Shown piece by piece: positions 7,381 through 16,202 of a stretch of 45,539 nucleotides of DNA. How positions within the stretch are numbered: position 1 is the stretch's first letter; the number at the start of each line of letters is the position of its first letter. Both the position numbers and the translations under genes were made by a program. Below the pieces are notes generated by a model that worked only from the letters and a program-made list of their open reading frames with translations, was not told where the DNA came from and made no database searches. Source of the DNA: Hyphomicrobiales bacterium (lineage in GTDB: Bacteria; Pseudomonadota; Alphaproteobacteria; Rhizobiales; Xanthobacteraceae); assembly GCA_017305595.1 (NCBI GenBank), contig JAFKKL010000030.1:3310-48848 (forward strand), written 5' to 3'.

Positions 7381-8388
7381 CTACTGCAACGGCGCGACGA
7401 TGCCTTCCTTCTTGAACTGGCTGACGTCCAGCTTCTTCGGGATCATGCCGGTCGCGGCGTAGGTGTCGAGCATCTGCTGGATCGCCGGGAAGTTCGGCGC
7501 GGCGCCGGGATCGCGGCCGAAATCGTTGTCCTTCAACAGATAGGTTTCCAGCACCGGGATCGGCGCCTTCATGATCTCGTTGACCACCTTCAGCGTCTCG
7601 TCGCGATTAGCCAGCGCCTTCTTCATGCCGAGCGTGAGGTCGCGGACATAGGCTTTCACCAGGTCCGGATTCTTGTCGACGAAATCGGCGCGGCAGGCAT
7701 CGAGGATGTGCACGATGTTCTTCTGCTGCTCCGACAGCGAGAACAGCTTGCGCATTCCGCCCTTGGCCTCGGAGCGCGCGGCGAACGGCTGGTTCATCGG
7801 CGCGGCATCGACGCGACCGGACCGCACCGCATCTTCCGACAACGAGAAGCCGAGTTCGACCAGCTTGATATCCTTCTCCGGATCGACGCCGTTCTGCTTC
7901 AACAGCAATGCCATCGGCCCGTAGATGCCGGAGCCGAGCACGTTGATCGCCATGGTCTTGCCCTTGAGGTCGGCAATCGTTTTGATCGGCGAGTCGTCCT
8001 TCACCGCCCAATACACCGAGAACCCGCCCGGCTTTTCATAAACGTGCTGCGCGACGATGTAAGCCTTCAGGTTGCCCGAGGCCGCGCCCTGCGCCAGCGA
8101 CAGCACGCCTTGCGTGGCGCAATCCAGCGCGCCGGCGGCGAGCGCCTGCGTCATCGGCGCGGTGCCCTGAAACTGAACCCACTCGATCTTGTAAGCCTTG
8201 CCGATATCGGGGAATTCGGTCGGCCGCCGCATCATCCAGTATTTCGCTTCCTCCGCCGGAATGGTCCAGCCGACGCGAATGGTCTGCTGCGCCTGTGCGG
8301 ACGTTGCCGCACCCAAGGCCAAGCCGCACACGGCCAGCCCCGCCATCATCGCGCCGCCCATCCACTCGCCGATCGCGCGTCCCCGCAT
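7381..8388 (-). CDS. ABC transporter substrate-binding protein (NMT1/taurine-nitrate type)
   Basis: 335 residues. An N-terminal export signal (basic start, hydrophobic core at about residues 11-28, cleavage after SAQA near 32) precedes a periplasmic binding fold beginning TIRVGWTIP. Features typical of SsuA/TauA/NMT1 proteins include the ALAAGALDCA stretch, the IADLKGKTMAINVLGSG hinge strand and a SGRVDAAPMNQPF segment. ATG 8388 is chosen because AGGGAGAGGGCG lies directly upstream and the signal peptide starts there; the open frame runs 108 codons further but has no signal-like start. It likely feeds the permeases and ATPase at 9993-12381, which lack a binding protein of their own. The ligand cannot be assigned; taurine, sulfonate, nitrate, pyrimidine and aromatic acid transporters share this fold. 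Confidence 0.85.
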   Translation of the reverse strand: MRGRAIGEWMGGAMMAGLAVCGLALGAATSAQAQQTIRVGWTIPAEEAKYWMMRRPTEFPDIGKAYKIEWVQFQGTAPMTQALAAGALDCATQGVLSLAQGAASGNLKAYIVAQHVYEKPGGFSVYWAVKDDSPIKTIADLKGKTMAINVLGSGIYGPMALLLKQNGVDPEKDIKLVELGFSLSEDAVRSGRVDAAPMNQPFAARSEAKGGMRKLFSLSEQQKNIVHILDACRADFVDKNPDLVKAYVRDLTLGMKKALANRDETLKVVNEIMKAPIPVLETYLLKDNDFGRDPGAAPNFPAIQQMLDTYAATGMIPKKLDVSQFKKEGIVAPLQ

Positions 8389-8551
8389 CGCCCTCTCCCT
8401 CGATTTTTCACAGCAACGCTGTTCACCTGTTCTTGAAGCAATCCTTTCATGCCTCAAATGATCAGGCAATATGCTTTGTGGCGCTATAGAATGCCGCATA
8501 GACTGATGCATGTCATAATGGGATCGCATTGGCGGTGAGAGTATTGTCCCC
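8389..8551. promoter_or_regulatory. divergent promoter region, binding protein / malonyl-CoA decarboxylase
   Basis: 163 bases between divergent genes. The binding-protein side has a strong ribosome site. The decarboxylase side (ATG 8552) has no evident Shine-Dalgarno. The centre (about 8445-8525) is AT-richer than the flanks and contains ATGCAT near 8506. I cannot see a convincing operator such as the GntR-type site known for other malonate genes. Confidence 0.35.
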
Positions 8552-9904
8552 ATGAGCAACGACTTCTTTTCCGATCTGCTGGCGTCGATCTCCGAACGCG
8601 GCCGCAACCTGTTGCGGCGAAGCGGCTGGAGCAACGCCGCGCCGGTGAACGCCGGCGGCATGGTGGCGCTGTGCGAGGGGCTGCTGTCCGGGCGCGGCGA
8701 AGCCTCCGGCACTGTGCTGGCGCGCGACGTGCTCGATGCCTATCGCGGGCTCGACGATGCCGACCGCACCGCGTTCTTCGAAGCGCTGGCCAGCGCCTTC
8801 GGTCCCGATCGCGACAAGGTGGAGAAGGCCATCGAGCTGTGGCGCAGCGGCGTCGGCGGCGCGGGCGGCAGCCTGCATTTTGCCTCGGAGCCGCGGCGGC
8901 AGGAACTGTTCCGCCGCCTCAACCGCGCGCCCGGCGGCACCAGCGAACTGGTCGGCATGCGCGCCGATCTGCTGAATCTGAGCAAGGATCGCAAGGACCT
9001 CGATACGGTCAATCGCGATCTCGAACACCTGTTCATGTCGTGGTTCAATCGGGGGTTTCTCGTGCTGCGCCGTATCCACTGGTCGAGCCCCGCCAACATT
9101 CTCGAAAAGGTCATCCGCTACGAAGCGGTGCATGAGATTCACGACTGGGACGACCTGCGCCGCCGCATCGATCCGGTAGACCGGCGCTGCTACGCCTTCT
9201 TCCATCCGGCGCTGCCGGACGAGCCGCTAATTTTCGTCGAGGTGGCGCTCACCGAGGGCATCCCCGGCGCCATCGCACCGCTCTTGGCAAAGGACCGCGT
9301 GCCGGTGCCGATCGAACGCGCGCGCACCGCCGTGTTCTATTCGATCTCCAACACCCAGCGCGGGCTTGCTGGCATTTCCTTCGGCAACTTCCTGATCAAG
9401 CAGGTGGTGGAAGAACTGCGCCGTGAACTGCCGAAGCTCGACAGCTTCGTCACGCTGTCGCCGGTGCCGGGCTTCATGCGCTGGCTGAAGCGCGAGCCGG
9501 AATTGCCGCTCGGCGATGACGAACGCGCCCTGCTCGCGCATCTCGACGACGACAACTGGATCAACGATCCCGAACTGGTGGAGAAGCTGCGCGCGGTGAT
9601 CGAGCCGCTGGCGGCTTATTACTTCCTGAAAGCCAAGAACCCGCGCGGAAAACCGGTGGACCCGGTGGCGCGCTTCCACCTCGGCAACGGCGCGCGGCTC
9701 GAGCAGATCAACTGGCTTGGCGATGTCTCGTCGAAAGGCCTGCGCGAATCCGCCGGCGTGATGGTCAACTACCTCTACCGCCTCGACGACATCGAGAAAA
9801 ACCACGAAGCCTACGCCAACGACGACGAGGTGGTGGCGTCGAATGCAGTGAAGAAACTGCTCAAGGGTGAAGGACGACGGCTGCTGGATTTAAGGTTGTC
9901 GTAA
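8552..9904 (+). CDS. malonyl-CoA decarboxylase
   Basis: 450 residues, full length for the bacterial enzyme, which converts malonyl-CoA to acetyl-CoA and CO2. The N-terminal helical domain covers roughly residues 1-160. The GNAT-like catalytic domain follows, with SISNTQRGLAGISFGNFLIK (near residues 265-285), FVTLSPVPGFMRWL and the FHLGNGARLEQINWLGDVS stretch, which holds the catalytic-domain histidine of the family. The gene stands alone on the plus strand inside an ABC transporter locus on the minus strand, and no malonyl-CoA synthetase or malonate carrier is visible. It may clear malonyl-CoA made by side reactions or serve malonate use. The family call is secure. Confidence 0.93.
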   Translation: MSNDFFSDLLASISERGRNLLRRSGWSNAAPVNAGGMVALCEGLLSGRGEASGTVLARDVLDAYRGLDDADRTAFFEALASAFGPDRDKVEKAIELWRSGVGGAGGSLHFASEPRRQELFRRLNRAPGGTSELVGMRADLLNLSKDRKDLDTVNRDLEHLFMSWFNRGFLVLRRIHWSSPANILEKVIRYEAVHEIHDWDDLRRRIDPVDRRCYAFFHPALPDEPLIFVEVALTEGIPGAIAPLLAKDRVPVPIERARTAVFYSISNTQRGLAGISFGNFLIKQVVEELRRELPKLDSFVTLSPVPGFMRWLKREPELPLGDDERALLAHLDDDNWINDPELVEKLRAVIEPLAAYYFLKAKNPRGKPVDPVARFHLGNGARLEQINWLGDVSSKGLRESAGVMVNYLYRLDDIEKNHEAYANDDEVVASNAVKKLLKGEGRRLLDLRLS

Positions 9905-9913
9905 GCGTTATCC

Positions 9914-9939
9914 GTCGTCCCTGCGAAGGCAGGGACGAC
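9914..9939. terminator. hairpin between convergent genes
   Basis: GTCGTCCCTGC..GCAGGGACGAC is a perfect 11-bp stem with a 4-base loop, 10 bases after the decarboxylase stop and upstream of the convergent permease stop. There is no T-tract. It is a solo copy of the hairpin that forms the arms of the 7222-7373 element, so it may be a repeat that also terminates transcription. Confidence 0.5.
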
Positions 9940-9992
9940 GCTGATCGCAATCCAACCGCAACCACCACCATCATTGCCGTGCGATCAAAACG

Positions 9993-10757
9993 TCACACCT
10001 CGGGAAACCCGCGCAGCAGATACTTGCGCAGGCCGTAAAGCAATCCGTTCAGCGTCAGCCCGAGCAGCGAGATCGTGATCAGCGGCACGAACATATCCAC
10101 CGTCTGGAACGTGCGTGCGGCACCGACCAGCAGGTGGCCGAGGCCGTCGGTGGAGGAAATCATCTCGGCGAGAAACACCACGATGCACGAGATGACCAGC
10201 CCGATACGGCAGCCGGTGAGGATCGACGGCAGCGCGGCGGGCGCGATCACCTTGAACAGGATCTGCCAACGCGGCGTGCCGGCGGCGAGCGCCGACCACA
10301 CCAGTTTCTGCTCGACCATCGACGCGCCGTAATAGGTCGACAGCAGAATCGGAAACAACGCATCCAGCGTCACCAGCGTGATCTTCGAGGCGTGATCGAA
10401 ACCGAACAGGATGATCAGCGCCGGATAGAGCGCGACCTTCGGCAGCGGCGCCAGCACCTGCACCAGCGGCCGCACCACGGCATTGATCGCCGGCACCACC
10501 GCCGCCGCAAGCCCGATGCCGACACCAAGCACCACCGCGACCAGGAAGCCGGCGAACAGCCGGATCAACGTCGCCAGAATATCGTCGAGAAAGCCGACGT
10601 TGCCGAGTTGCTGCGCCAGCCGCAGGAACACCTTGCCCGGCGGCGGCAGCAGCGACGGCGGCGCATAACCGAAGCTGCACAGCGCCTGCCACACCGCGAG
10701 CACGAACAGGATCGGTAGTGCACCCATCAAGGCCGTGGCGAGGCGTTGCGCGCTCAT
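9993..10757 (-). CDS. ABC transporter permease, second (SsuC/TauC type)
   Basis: 254 residues with about six hydrophobic segments and the permease EAA-type loop (LAAGTPRWQILFKVIAPAAL) that contacts the ATPase. The inner-membrane segments start at MGALPILFVLAVW. ATG 10757 overlaps the stop of the preceding permease by 4 bases (10754-10757), so they are translationally coupled; the longer open frame upstream is a shadow of that gene. It probably forms a heterodimeric channel with the first permease. Confidence 0.88.
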   Translation of the reverse strand: MSAQRLATALMGALPILFVLAVWQALCSFGYAPPSLLPPPGKVFLRLAQQLGNVGFLDDILATLIRLFAGFLVAVVLGVGIGLAAAVVPAINAVVRPLVQVLAPLPKVALYPALIILFGFDHASKITLVTLDALFPILLSTYYGASMVEQKLVWSALAAGTPRWQILFKVIAPAALPSILTGCRIGLVISCIVVFLAEMISSTDGLGHLLVGAARTFQTVDMFVPLITISLLGLTLNGLLYGLRKYLLRGFPEV

Positions 10758-11539
10758 GACGCCCCCAGCAAAATTTCCTGATGCGGCTCGGCCCACTTCA
10801 CCAGCCGCCAGCGCAGCTTGTCGAACGCCGCATCCAGCACGATGCCGAGCGCGCCGATGATGATGATCATCGCGAACACGGTGTCGTATTGCGCCATGTC
10901 CATCGCGTTGAACAGGATGTTCCCCGCGCCCGACTGCCGCGCGATCATCTCGCTGGTGACCATGGTGATCAGCGCCAGCACCAGGCCGGTGCGGCAGCCG
11001 GTGAGGATTTCCGGCAGCGCCGCCGGCAACACGATGCGCACCATACGTTGCAGGCCGTTCAACCCCATCGCCGCACCGGACCACAGCATCTTTTCCTCGA
11101 CCGCCTTCGCGCCCTGGAAGGAGTGATAGATCACCGGCAGGCTGACGCCGAGGAAGATCACCAGCGTTTTCGAGGCGTCACCGACGCCGAGCCACAACAT
11201 GATGACCGGCATCAGCGCCGCCTTCGGCACCGGATAGATCATCATCAGCAGCGGATTGAAAAACGCGGAGACGCGCGCGCTACGCCCCATCGCGAGCCCG
11301 AGCGGAATTGAAATCAACACCGCGAGCGAAAAGCCGATCACCATGCGCCGGATCGAGTCGAGAATATTGAGAAGCTGTTCGGGATCGCCGAGAATCTGCG
11401 GCACGGTCTGCAACGCGTGCGATGCCGTGGGAAAGCTCTCGGTGTCGAGCCACAGCGCCGCGATCTGCCACACCGCCAGCAGGCCGAGACAGGCCAAGAG
11501 CGGCGACAGCTTCGCGATAATGCTACGCGCGGACGTCAC
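10754..11539 (-). CDS. ABC transporter permease, first (SsuC/TauC type)
   Basis: 261 residues. Hydrophobic segments occur near residues 12-30, 64-84, 94-116, 123-140, 185-205 and 215-240, and an EAA-like loop reads GAAMGLNGLQRMVRIVLPAA. It starts at GTG 11539, whose GTGA overlaps the ATPase stop by 4 bases. Order on the minus strand is ATPase, permease, permease, all overlapping, which is the standard operon layout for this importer class. Two different permeases point to a heterodimer. Confidence 0.88.
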   Translation of the reverse strand: MTSARSIIAKLSPLLACLGLLAVWQIAALWLDTESFPTASHALQTVPQILGDPEQLLNILDSIRRMVIGFSLAVLISIPLGLAMGRSARVSAFFNPLLMMIYPVPKAALMPVIMLWLGVGDASKTLVIFLGVSLPVIYHSFQGAKAVEEKMLWSGAAMGLNGLQRMVRIVLPAALPEILTGCRTGLVLALITMVTSEMIARQSGAGNILFNAMDMAQYDTVFAMIIIIGALGIVLDAAFDKLRWRLVKWAEPHQEILLGAS

Positions 11540-12381
11540 GAATGCTCCGCGTCGTCGCGGCCGTCGTCGATCATGCGTTCGATATCGACGACGTATTTCT
11601 GATAGTGCGAGTCCAGCAGCAGTTCGGCGCGAATGCGCGGGCGCGGCAGATCGATATCGACAATCTGCTTGATGCGCCCCGGCGCGCGCGTCATCACCAC
11701 CACCTTGTCGGACAGGAACACCGCCTCCTCGACCGAGTGCGTGACGAAAAGCACCGTCTTGCGATCGCGCTCCCAGATGTTGAGCAGGTCGTTCTGCAAG
11801 CGCGTGCGCGTATGCGCATCGAGCGCACCGAACGGCTCGTCCATCAGCAGCACCGACGGGCGATAGGCCAACGTGCGCGCGATCGCAACGCGCTGCTTCA
11901 TGCCGCCGGACAATTCCTTCGGATAGAAATGCTCAAAGCCCTTGAGCCCGACCATCTCGATCAGGCGCAGGCTCTGCGCTTCGGCCTCGCCGCGCTTCAC
12001 GCCCTGCTGCCGCAGGCCGTACGTCACGTTGCCGAGCACGGTCTTCCACGGAAACAACGCGAACTCCTGAAACACCGGTCCGCGATCCGGCCCCGGCCCG
12101 GTGATCGTCGTGCCCTTCATCCGCGCAACGCCCTCGCTCGGCGCAACGAATCCGCCGACGATGTAAAGCAGCGTGGACTTGCCACAACCCGATGGCCCGA
12201 GGATCGAGACGAACGCGCCGTCATCAACCGTCAGGTTGATATCGGAGAGCGCGAGGTGGCTCTTGCGGCCCGAGGTTTCGAACCGCTTCGAGACGGACGC
12301 GATTTCGATCATGGCGCGCGCGCGTTCGCCGGACGTAGCTCCGGTTCCGGTGTCGATCTCCGGCCGCAACGGCACCTGCAT
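11536..12381 (-). CDS. ABC transporter ATP-binding protein (SsuB/TauB type)
   Basis: 281 residues. The nucleotide-binding domain begins at MIEIASVSKRF and shows the Walker A motif GPSGCGKST, the Q-loop region VFQEFALFPWKTVLGN, the ABC signature LSGGMKQRVAIARTL, Walker B VLLMDEPFGALD and the switch histidine in VTHSVEEAVFLSD. The aromatic FPW after the Q-loop is typical of the nitrate/sulfonate/taurine importers. ATG 12381 is favoured because AGGGGGACGG precedes it; an internal ATG at the start of the domain is the alternative. The 188-base upstream gap contains an AT-rich patch (AATTATTTTAAGATTGAAA, about 12467-12486) that could hold the operon promoter. Confidence 0.9.
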   Translation of the reverse strand: MQVPLRPEIDTGTGATSGERARAMIEIASVSKRFETSGRKSHLALSDINLTVDDGAFVSILGPSGCGKSTLLYIVGGFVAPSEGVARMKGTTITGPGPDRGPVFQEFALFPWKTVLGNVTYGLRQQGVKRGEAEAQSLRLIEMVGLKGFEHFYPKELSGGMKQRVAIARTLAYRPSVLLMDEPFGALDAHTRTRLQNDLLNIWERDRKTVLFVTHSVEEAVFLSDKVVVMTRAPGRIKQIVDIDLPRPRIRAELLLDSHYQKYVVDIERMIDDGRDDAEHS

Positions 12382-12569
12382 CCGTCCCCCTGTTGATCTT
12401 CGTTCTGACGGCGGGGACAGTTTGCGGACTTTGCCCCGCATTGCAATCCTCGGACCTGCCGTTCGGCGAATTATTTTAAGATTGAAACGTGTCGGAGAGC
12501 CCGCTTCGCCACCGAATTCGGCGCCACAATCGTGCCTCGGGATCGCCGCAAGAATCCCGCCGCCAAAAA

Positions 12570-13739
12570 CTAGGCGGCAAGCGCCCGCATTTCGGCATAG
12601 AGATCGGCCTTGCCCTCGAAGCCGATGCCCGGCAATTCCGGCATGGTGATGTAACCGTTCTCGACCTTCACCCCATCGGGGAATCCGCCGTAGGGCTGGA
12701 ACAGATCGGGATAGCTTTCATTGCCGCCAAGCCCGAGACCCGCCGCGATATTCAGCGACATCTGATGACCACCGTGCGGAATGCAGCGCGATGGCGACCA
12801 GCCGTGCGTTTTCAACACTTCCAACGTGCGCTGATATTCGCAAAGCCCATACGACAACGCGCAATCGAATTGCAGGAAGTCGCGATCCGGCCGCATCCCG
12901 CCGTAGCGAATGAGGTTGCGCGCGTCCTGATGACTGAACAGGTTCTCGCCGGTCGCCATCGGTCCCGGATAGAATTCGGCCAGCGCCGCCTGCAACTGAT
13001 AATCGAGCGGATCGCCGGCTTCCTCGTACCAGAACAGCGGATAATCGCGCAGCATCTTGGCGTAGGCGATCGCGGTTTCGAGATCGAAGCGGCCGTTGGC
13101 ATCGACAGCCAGTTGCGCCTGCGATCCGATTTCCTTCAGCACCGCCTCGATGCGCTCACGATCTTCCTCGATCGACGAGCCACCGATTTTCATCTTGACG
13201 ACGCTGTAGCCGCGATCGAGATAGCCACGCATCTCCTGCCGCAGTTTATCGAGACCCTTGCCGGGATAGTAATAGCCGCCCGCCGCATAGACGAACACGC
13301 GCGGATCGGCGGTGCGACCATGGCGCTCCGCGAGCAAGCGAAACAGCGGCTTGTCCGCGATCTTCGCCACCGCATCCCATACCGCCATATCGATGGTGCC
13401 GACCGCCACCGAACGTTCGCCGTGTCCGCCCGGCTTCTCGTTGGTCATCAACGTCGACCAGACTTTATCCGGATCGAGATTGTCACCGCCGTCGTCAAGC
13501 AACGTCTTCGGATCGGCTTCGGTGAGCCGCTTCGCGAAACGTTCGCGGATCAGCCCGCCCTGCCCGTAGCGGCCGTTCGAATTGAAGCCGTAGCCGACCA
13601 CCGGCTTGCCGTTGCGTTCGACATTGGTGACGACGGCGACGAGGCTGGTCGTCATCTTCGAGAAATCGATATAGGCGTTGCGGATCGCGGAGGCGATCGG
13701 CTTGGTCACCTCGCGCACGTCGACAATGCGAACGGACAT
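12570..13739 (-). CDS. tarD: D(-)-tartrate dehydratase
   Basis: 389 residues of the enolase superfamily, mandelate racemase subgroup. It converts D-tartrate to oxaloacetate and water. The sequence agrees closely, over its whole length, with the structurally studied Bradyrhizobium japonicum TarD as I remember it. Characteristic parts are present: the lysine of VVKMKIGG near residue 184, metal ligands in DANGRFDLET (about D213), YEEAGDPLDY (about E239) and ATGENLFSHQ (about E265), and CIPHGGHQMSLN with the catalytic histidine near 322. AAGGGGAG precedes ATG 13739. The next gene downstream is the ABC ATPase, so a role in hydroxy-acid uptake for the transporter is imaginable but unproven. Confidence 0.92.
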   Translation of the reverse strand: MSVRIVDVREVTKPIASAIRNAYIDFSKMTTSLVAVVTNVERNGKPVVGYGFNSNGRYGQGGLIRERFAKRLTEADPKTLLDDGGDNLDPDKVWSTLMTNEKPGGHGERSVAVGTIDMAVWDAVAKIADKPLFRLLAERHGRTADPRVFVYAAGGYYYPGKGLDKLRQEMRGYLDRGYSVVKMKIGGSSIEEDRERIEAVLKEIGSQAQLAVDANGRFDLETAIAYAKMLRDYPLFWYEEAGDPLDYQLQAALAEFYPGPMATGENLFSHQDARNLIRYGGMRPDRDFLQFDCALSYGLCEYQRTLEVLKTHGWSPSRCIPHGGHQMSLNIAAGLGLGGNESYPDLFQPYGGFPDGVKVENGYITMPELPGIGFEGKADLYAEMRALAA

Positions 13740-13759
13740 CGTGACTCCCCTTGCGCGGA

Positions 13760-14026
13760 TCAGCTTGCGCTGTCGCGGAAATACGGTTCGACCGTGCCGC
13801 TCAGCTTGATGGTCAGCGGATTGCCATGACGGTCCTTGGCGACGCCGGCGGGCACACGAATCCAGCCTTCGCTGACGCAGTATTCCTCGACGTTATTCTT
13901 CTCGACGCCCTTGAAGCGCACGCCGATATCGTAGGCCAGCAGATCGGCGTTGTAATACGGACTGCGCGGATCGGTCGACAGCCGGTCCGGCAGTTGAGCC
14001 GGCGTTGGGTTGGTGTTCTCGTTCAA
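13760..14026 (-). CDS. DUF3297 family protein
   Basis: 88 residues, soluble. Features of the family include DRLSTDPRSPYYNADLLAYD, VRFKG, the EYCVSEGWIRV stretch and the KDRHGNPLTIKLSGTVEPYF end. Function is unknown. It starts at TTG 14026, which overlaps the glutathione peroxidase stop in a TTGA tetranucleotide, so translation is probably coupled. No ATG lies in frame near the start, and the family's conserved N-terminal portion begins immediately after this codon, which supports it. Confidence 0.82.
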   Translation of the reverse strand: MNENTNPTPAQLPDRLSTDPRSPYYNADLLAYDIGVRFKGVEKNNVEEYCVSEGWIRVPAGVAKDRHGNPLTIKLSGTVEPYFRDSAS

Positions 14027-14499
14027 AGCAGCGCCTCGATTTCCCTGGTCAGACTTTCGGGTCGTGTGGTCGGCGGATGCCGCGCAACCACCCTGCCCGC
14101 CTTATCGATCAGGAACTTGGTGAAATTCCATTTGATCGACGCGCCGAGCAGGCCCGCTTTCTCACGTTTCAGAAATTTGTACAACGGGTGCGCGGCATCG
14201 CCGTTTACATCGATCTTCTCGAACATCGGAAAGGTCACCGCGTATTTGCTGTCGCAGAACGCCGCGATCTCCGCCGAGTTGCCCCGCTCCTGCTGCCCGA
14301 ACTGGTTGCAGGGAAAGCCGAGGACAGCAAAGCCGCGCGGCGCGTATTGGCGATAGAGGTCTTCGAGACCTTTATATTGCGGCGTGAACCCGCAAGCGCT
14401 GGCGGTGTTGACGATCAGCAGCGTCTTGCCTTCGAACTCCTTCAGCGCCACCTCATGGCCATCCAACGCACGAGCCGAAAAATCGAAGATGCTTGTCAT
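14023..14499 (-). CDS. glutathione peroxidase (cysteine type)
   Basis: 158 residues of the thioredoxin-like peroxidase family, which reduces peroxides using glutathione or thioredoxin. The peroxidatic cysteine lies in NTASACGFTPQYKGLE (about residue 36), the glutamine of the catalytic tetrad in GFPCNQFGQQE, and the Trp/Asn pair in KWNFTKFL. A second cysteine in FPCNQ may be the resolving residue, as in plant-like thioredoxin-dependent members. ATG 14499 starts 17 bases after the amidase stop (14517), so the pair likely share a transcript. The long upstream open frame is a shadow of the amidase gene. Confidence 0.93.
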   Translation of the reverse strand: MTSIFDFSARALDGHEVALKEFEGKTLLIVNTASACGFTPQYKGLEDLYRQYAPRGFAVLGFPCNQFGQQERGNSAEIAAFCDSKYAVTFPMFEKIDVNGDAAHPLYKFLKREKAGLLGASIKWNFTKFLIDKAGRVVARHPPTTRPESLTREIEALL

Positions 14500-14516
14500 G
14501 GCTCGCTCGCTGTTCC

Positions 14517-15917
14517 TCAGCCAGCCGGATCGACCGGCGACGCCGGCGTGCCGCCTGCCTCGATCGCTTCGCCGGCGAGCAGGCACAGGTCTTCGCGATA
14601 GCGCCCCGCGACCACCTGCACGCCGACCGGCACGCGTCCGACCAGTCCGGTTGTCACCGTCAGGCCCGGCAACCCCATGAACGGAAGGCCGACCTGCGGC
14701 ATCTGCGCCCGCCACACCCGCGCGAACGATGCATCGTCCTTGAGATCGAGTTGATCCTCGAACGGCAGTTCGCCGGACACCGGCATCACCAGCACCGGAT
14801 AATCTTGCAGGAAAAGTTGCCACGCGCGGGTCAATGCGGCGCGGCGCTGTACGATCGCCGAAAGCCCCGCCGCATCGAGCGGATAGACCTTGTCGCGGCT
14901 GCCACGCAGGCAGGCCAGCGCGCCGGGGTCGCCTTCCTTTTCGGCCGCCGCCAGCATTGCCTCGAAGCCGTCGCCAAGCCAGAATTTCCGCTGCAACTCG
15001 GCCGCTTCGTTGAGCGGCGGCGTATTCGCGACCTCCTCCACCATCCAACCAGCGCTTTGCAGCCGACGCGCGGCGTCCTTCAACGCATCGATCACTTCGG
15101 GAACGGTTTCGAGCCCATCGGGCCGCAAGCACAGCGCAGCTCGGCGCGGCATCGGCGGCCCTTCGAGCGGTGCCGGCACCCACCACGGATCGCGAACGTC
15201 CTGTTGCGACATCGCGGCGAGCGCGATGCGCAGATCACCGACGGTCCGCGCCAGCGGACCGGACACGGCGGAAATCTGCGGACACAATGGCCGTTCCGCC
15301 AGCGACAGGTTGTGAGCCGCGATGCGCCCGAGCGTCGGCCGCAGACCGTGAATGCCGCAGGCGTAAGCCGGATAGCGCACCGATCCGGCGATGTCGGTAC
15401 CATGGCCGATATGACCGATGCCGGCGGCGGTAGCCGATCCCGCGCCGCCCGACGAACCACCTGGCGTACGTCCCGGATCGCGCGGGTTCTTGGTGTGGCC
15501 ATGCAACTGATTGTTGGCGAACCAGCGATAGGAGAACGCCGGCGTGTTGGTGCGGCCGACGATCACCGCACCGGCACGACGCATGTTCGCAACGACGGGA
15601 TTGTCTTCCTTGGCGATGTGATCGCGCTGCGCCTTGATGCCGTTGGTGGTGGCAAAGCCGGCCTGATCGACATTGACTTTGATGGTAATGGGCACGCCAG
15701 CCAGCACGCCCGGATCCTTGCCCTCGTCAATGGTCTTGTCCACCGCCGCTGCCTGCGCCAGCGTATCGTCGGGCCGATAATCGACCACGGCATTAATCTT
15801 CGGATTGACCGCCTCGAGCCGCGTCAACGCCGCCTTCGCCGCCTCCACGGCTGACACTTTTCGCGAACGAACCAGCGCGGCCAGTTCAGTTGCCGGGAGA
15901 CGCCAAAGATTATCCAT
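14517..15917 (-). CDS. amidase (amidase signature family)
   Basis: 466 residues. The amidase-signature core is clear: PGRTPGGSSGGAGSATAAGI with the glycine/serine-rich loop, followed by GHGTDIAGSVRYPAYACG, which carries the nucleophile serine and cis-serine partner. The catalytic lysine should be in the VPITIKVNVDQAG segment near residue 79. Such enzymes hydrolyse amides to acids and ammonia. The spectrum is broad, and the GatA subunit of tRNA amidotransferase is a close relative, but there are no gatB/gatC neighbours. ATG 15917 follows AAGGATGGAG; TTG 15920 is the alternative. It leads a minus-strand run with glutathione peroxidase and the DUF3297 gene. Confidence 0.88.
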   Translation of the reverse strand: MDNLWRLPATELAALVRSRKVSAVEAAKAALTRLEAVNPKINAVVDYRPDDTLAQAAAVDKTIDEGKDPGVLAGVPITIKVNVDQAGFATTNGIKAQRDHIAKEDNPVVANMRRAGAVIVGRTNTPAFSYRWFANNQLHGHTKNPRDPGRTPGGSSGGAGSATAAGIGHIGHGTDIAGSVRYPAYACGIHGLRPTLGRIAAHNLSLAERPLCPQISAVSGPLARTVGDLRIALAAMSQQDVRDPWWVPAPLEGPPMPRRAALCLRPDGLETVPEVIDALKDAARRLQSAGWMVEEVANTPPLNEAAELQRKFWLGDGFEAMLAAAEKEGDPGALACLRGSRDKVYPLDAAGLSAIVQRRAALTRAWQLFLQDYPVLVMPVSGELPFEDQLDLKDDASFARVWRAQMPQVGLPFMGLPGLTVTTGLVGRVPVGVQVVAGRYREDLCLLAGEAIEAGGTPASPVDPAG

Positions 15918-16202
15918 CAACTCGCTCCATCCTTGATCGCGGTCTTGTCAGTTGCCGCTCTCTGAGGGTTACGGCGTTTTCGCGTGGATTGCCACCCGCG
16001 CGATGCGCGCCTGTTTTCCACCCGGCTTAAATGTGGAAGCGCAAAGAATGCTGCATTGCGATAGCTTTCCACGAGGCCCACGCGGCGTCATGCTGTCCTG
16101 CGAATTTACGATGGCCCTCGATCCGAAACCCCGTAAGTTGCCATGGACAAATCGGGCTGCCCACCAAGTAGGCCCGCCCGCAACAACAAGTGAATACGAA
16201 CG

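Noticed and set aside
8389-8712. 324-base upstream extension of the binding-protein gene
   Set aside because: The extension lacks a signal peptide and overlaps the decarboxylase start, whereas ATG 8388 has a strong ribosome site and begins a clear signal sequence.
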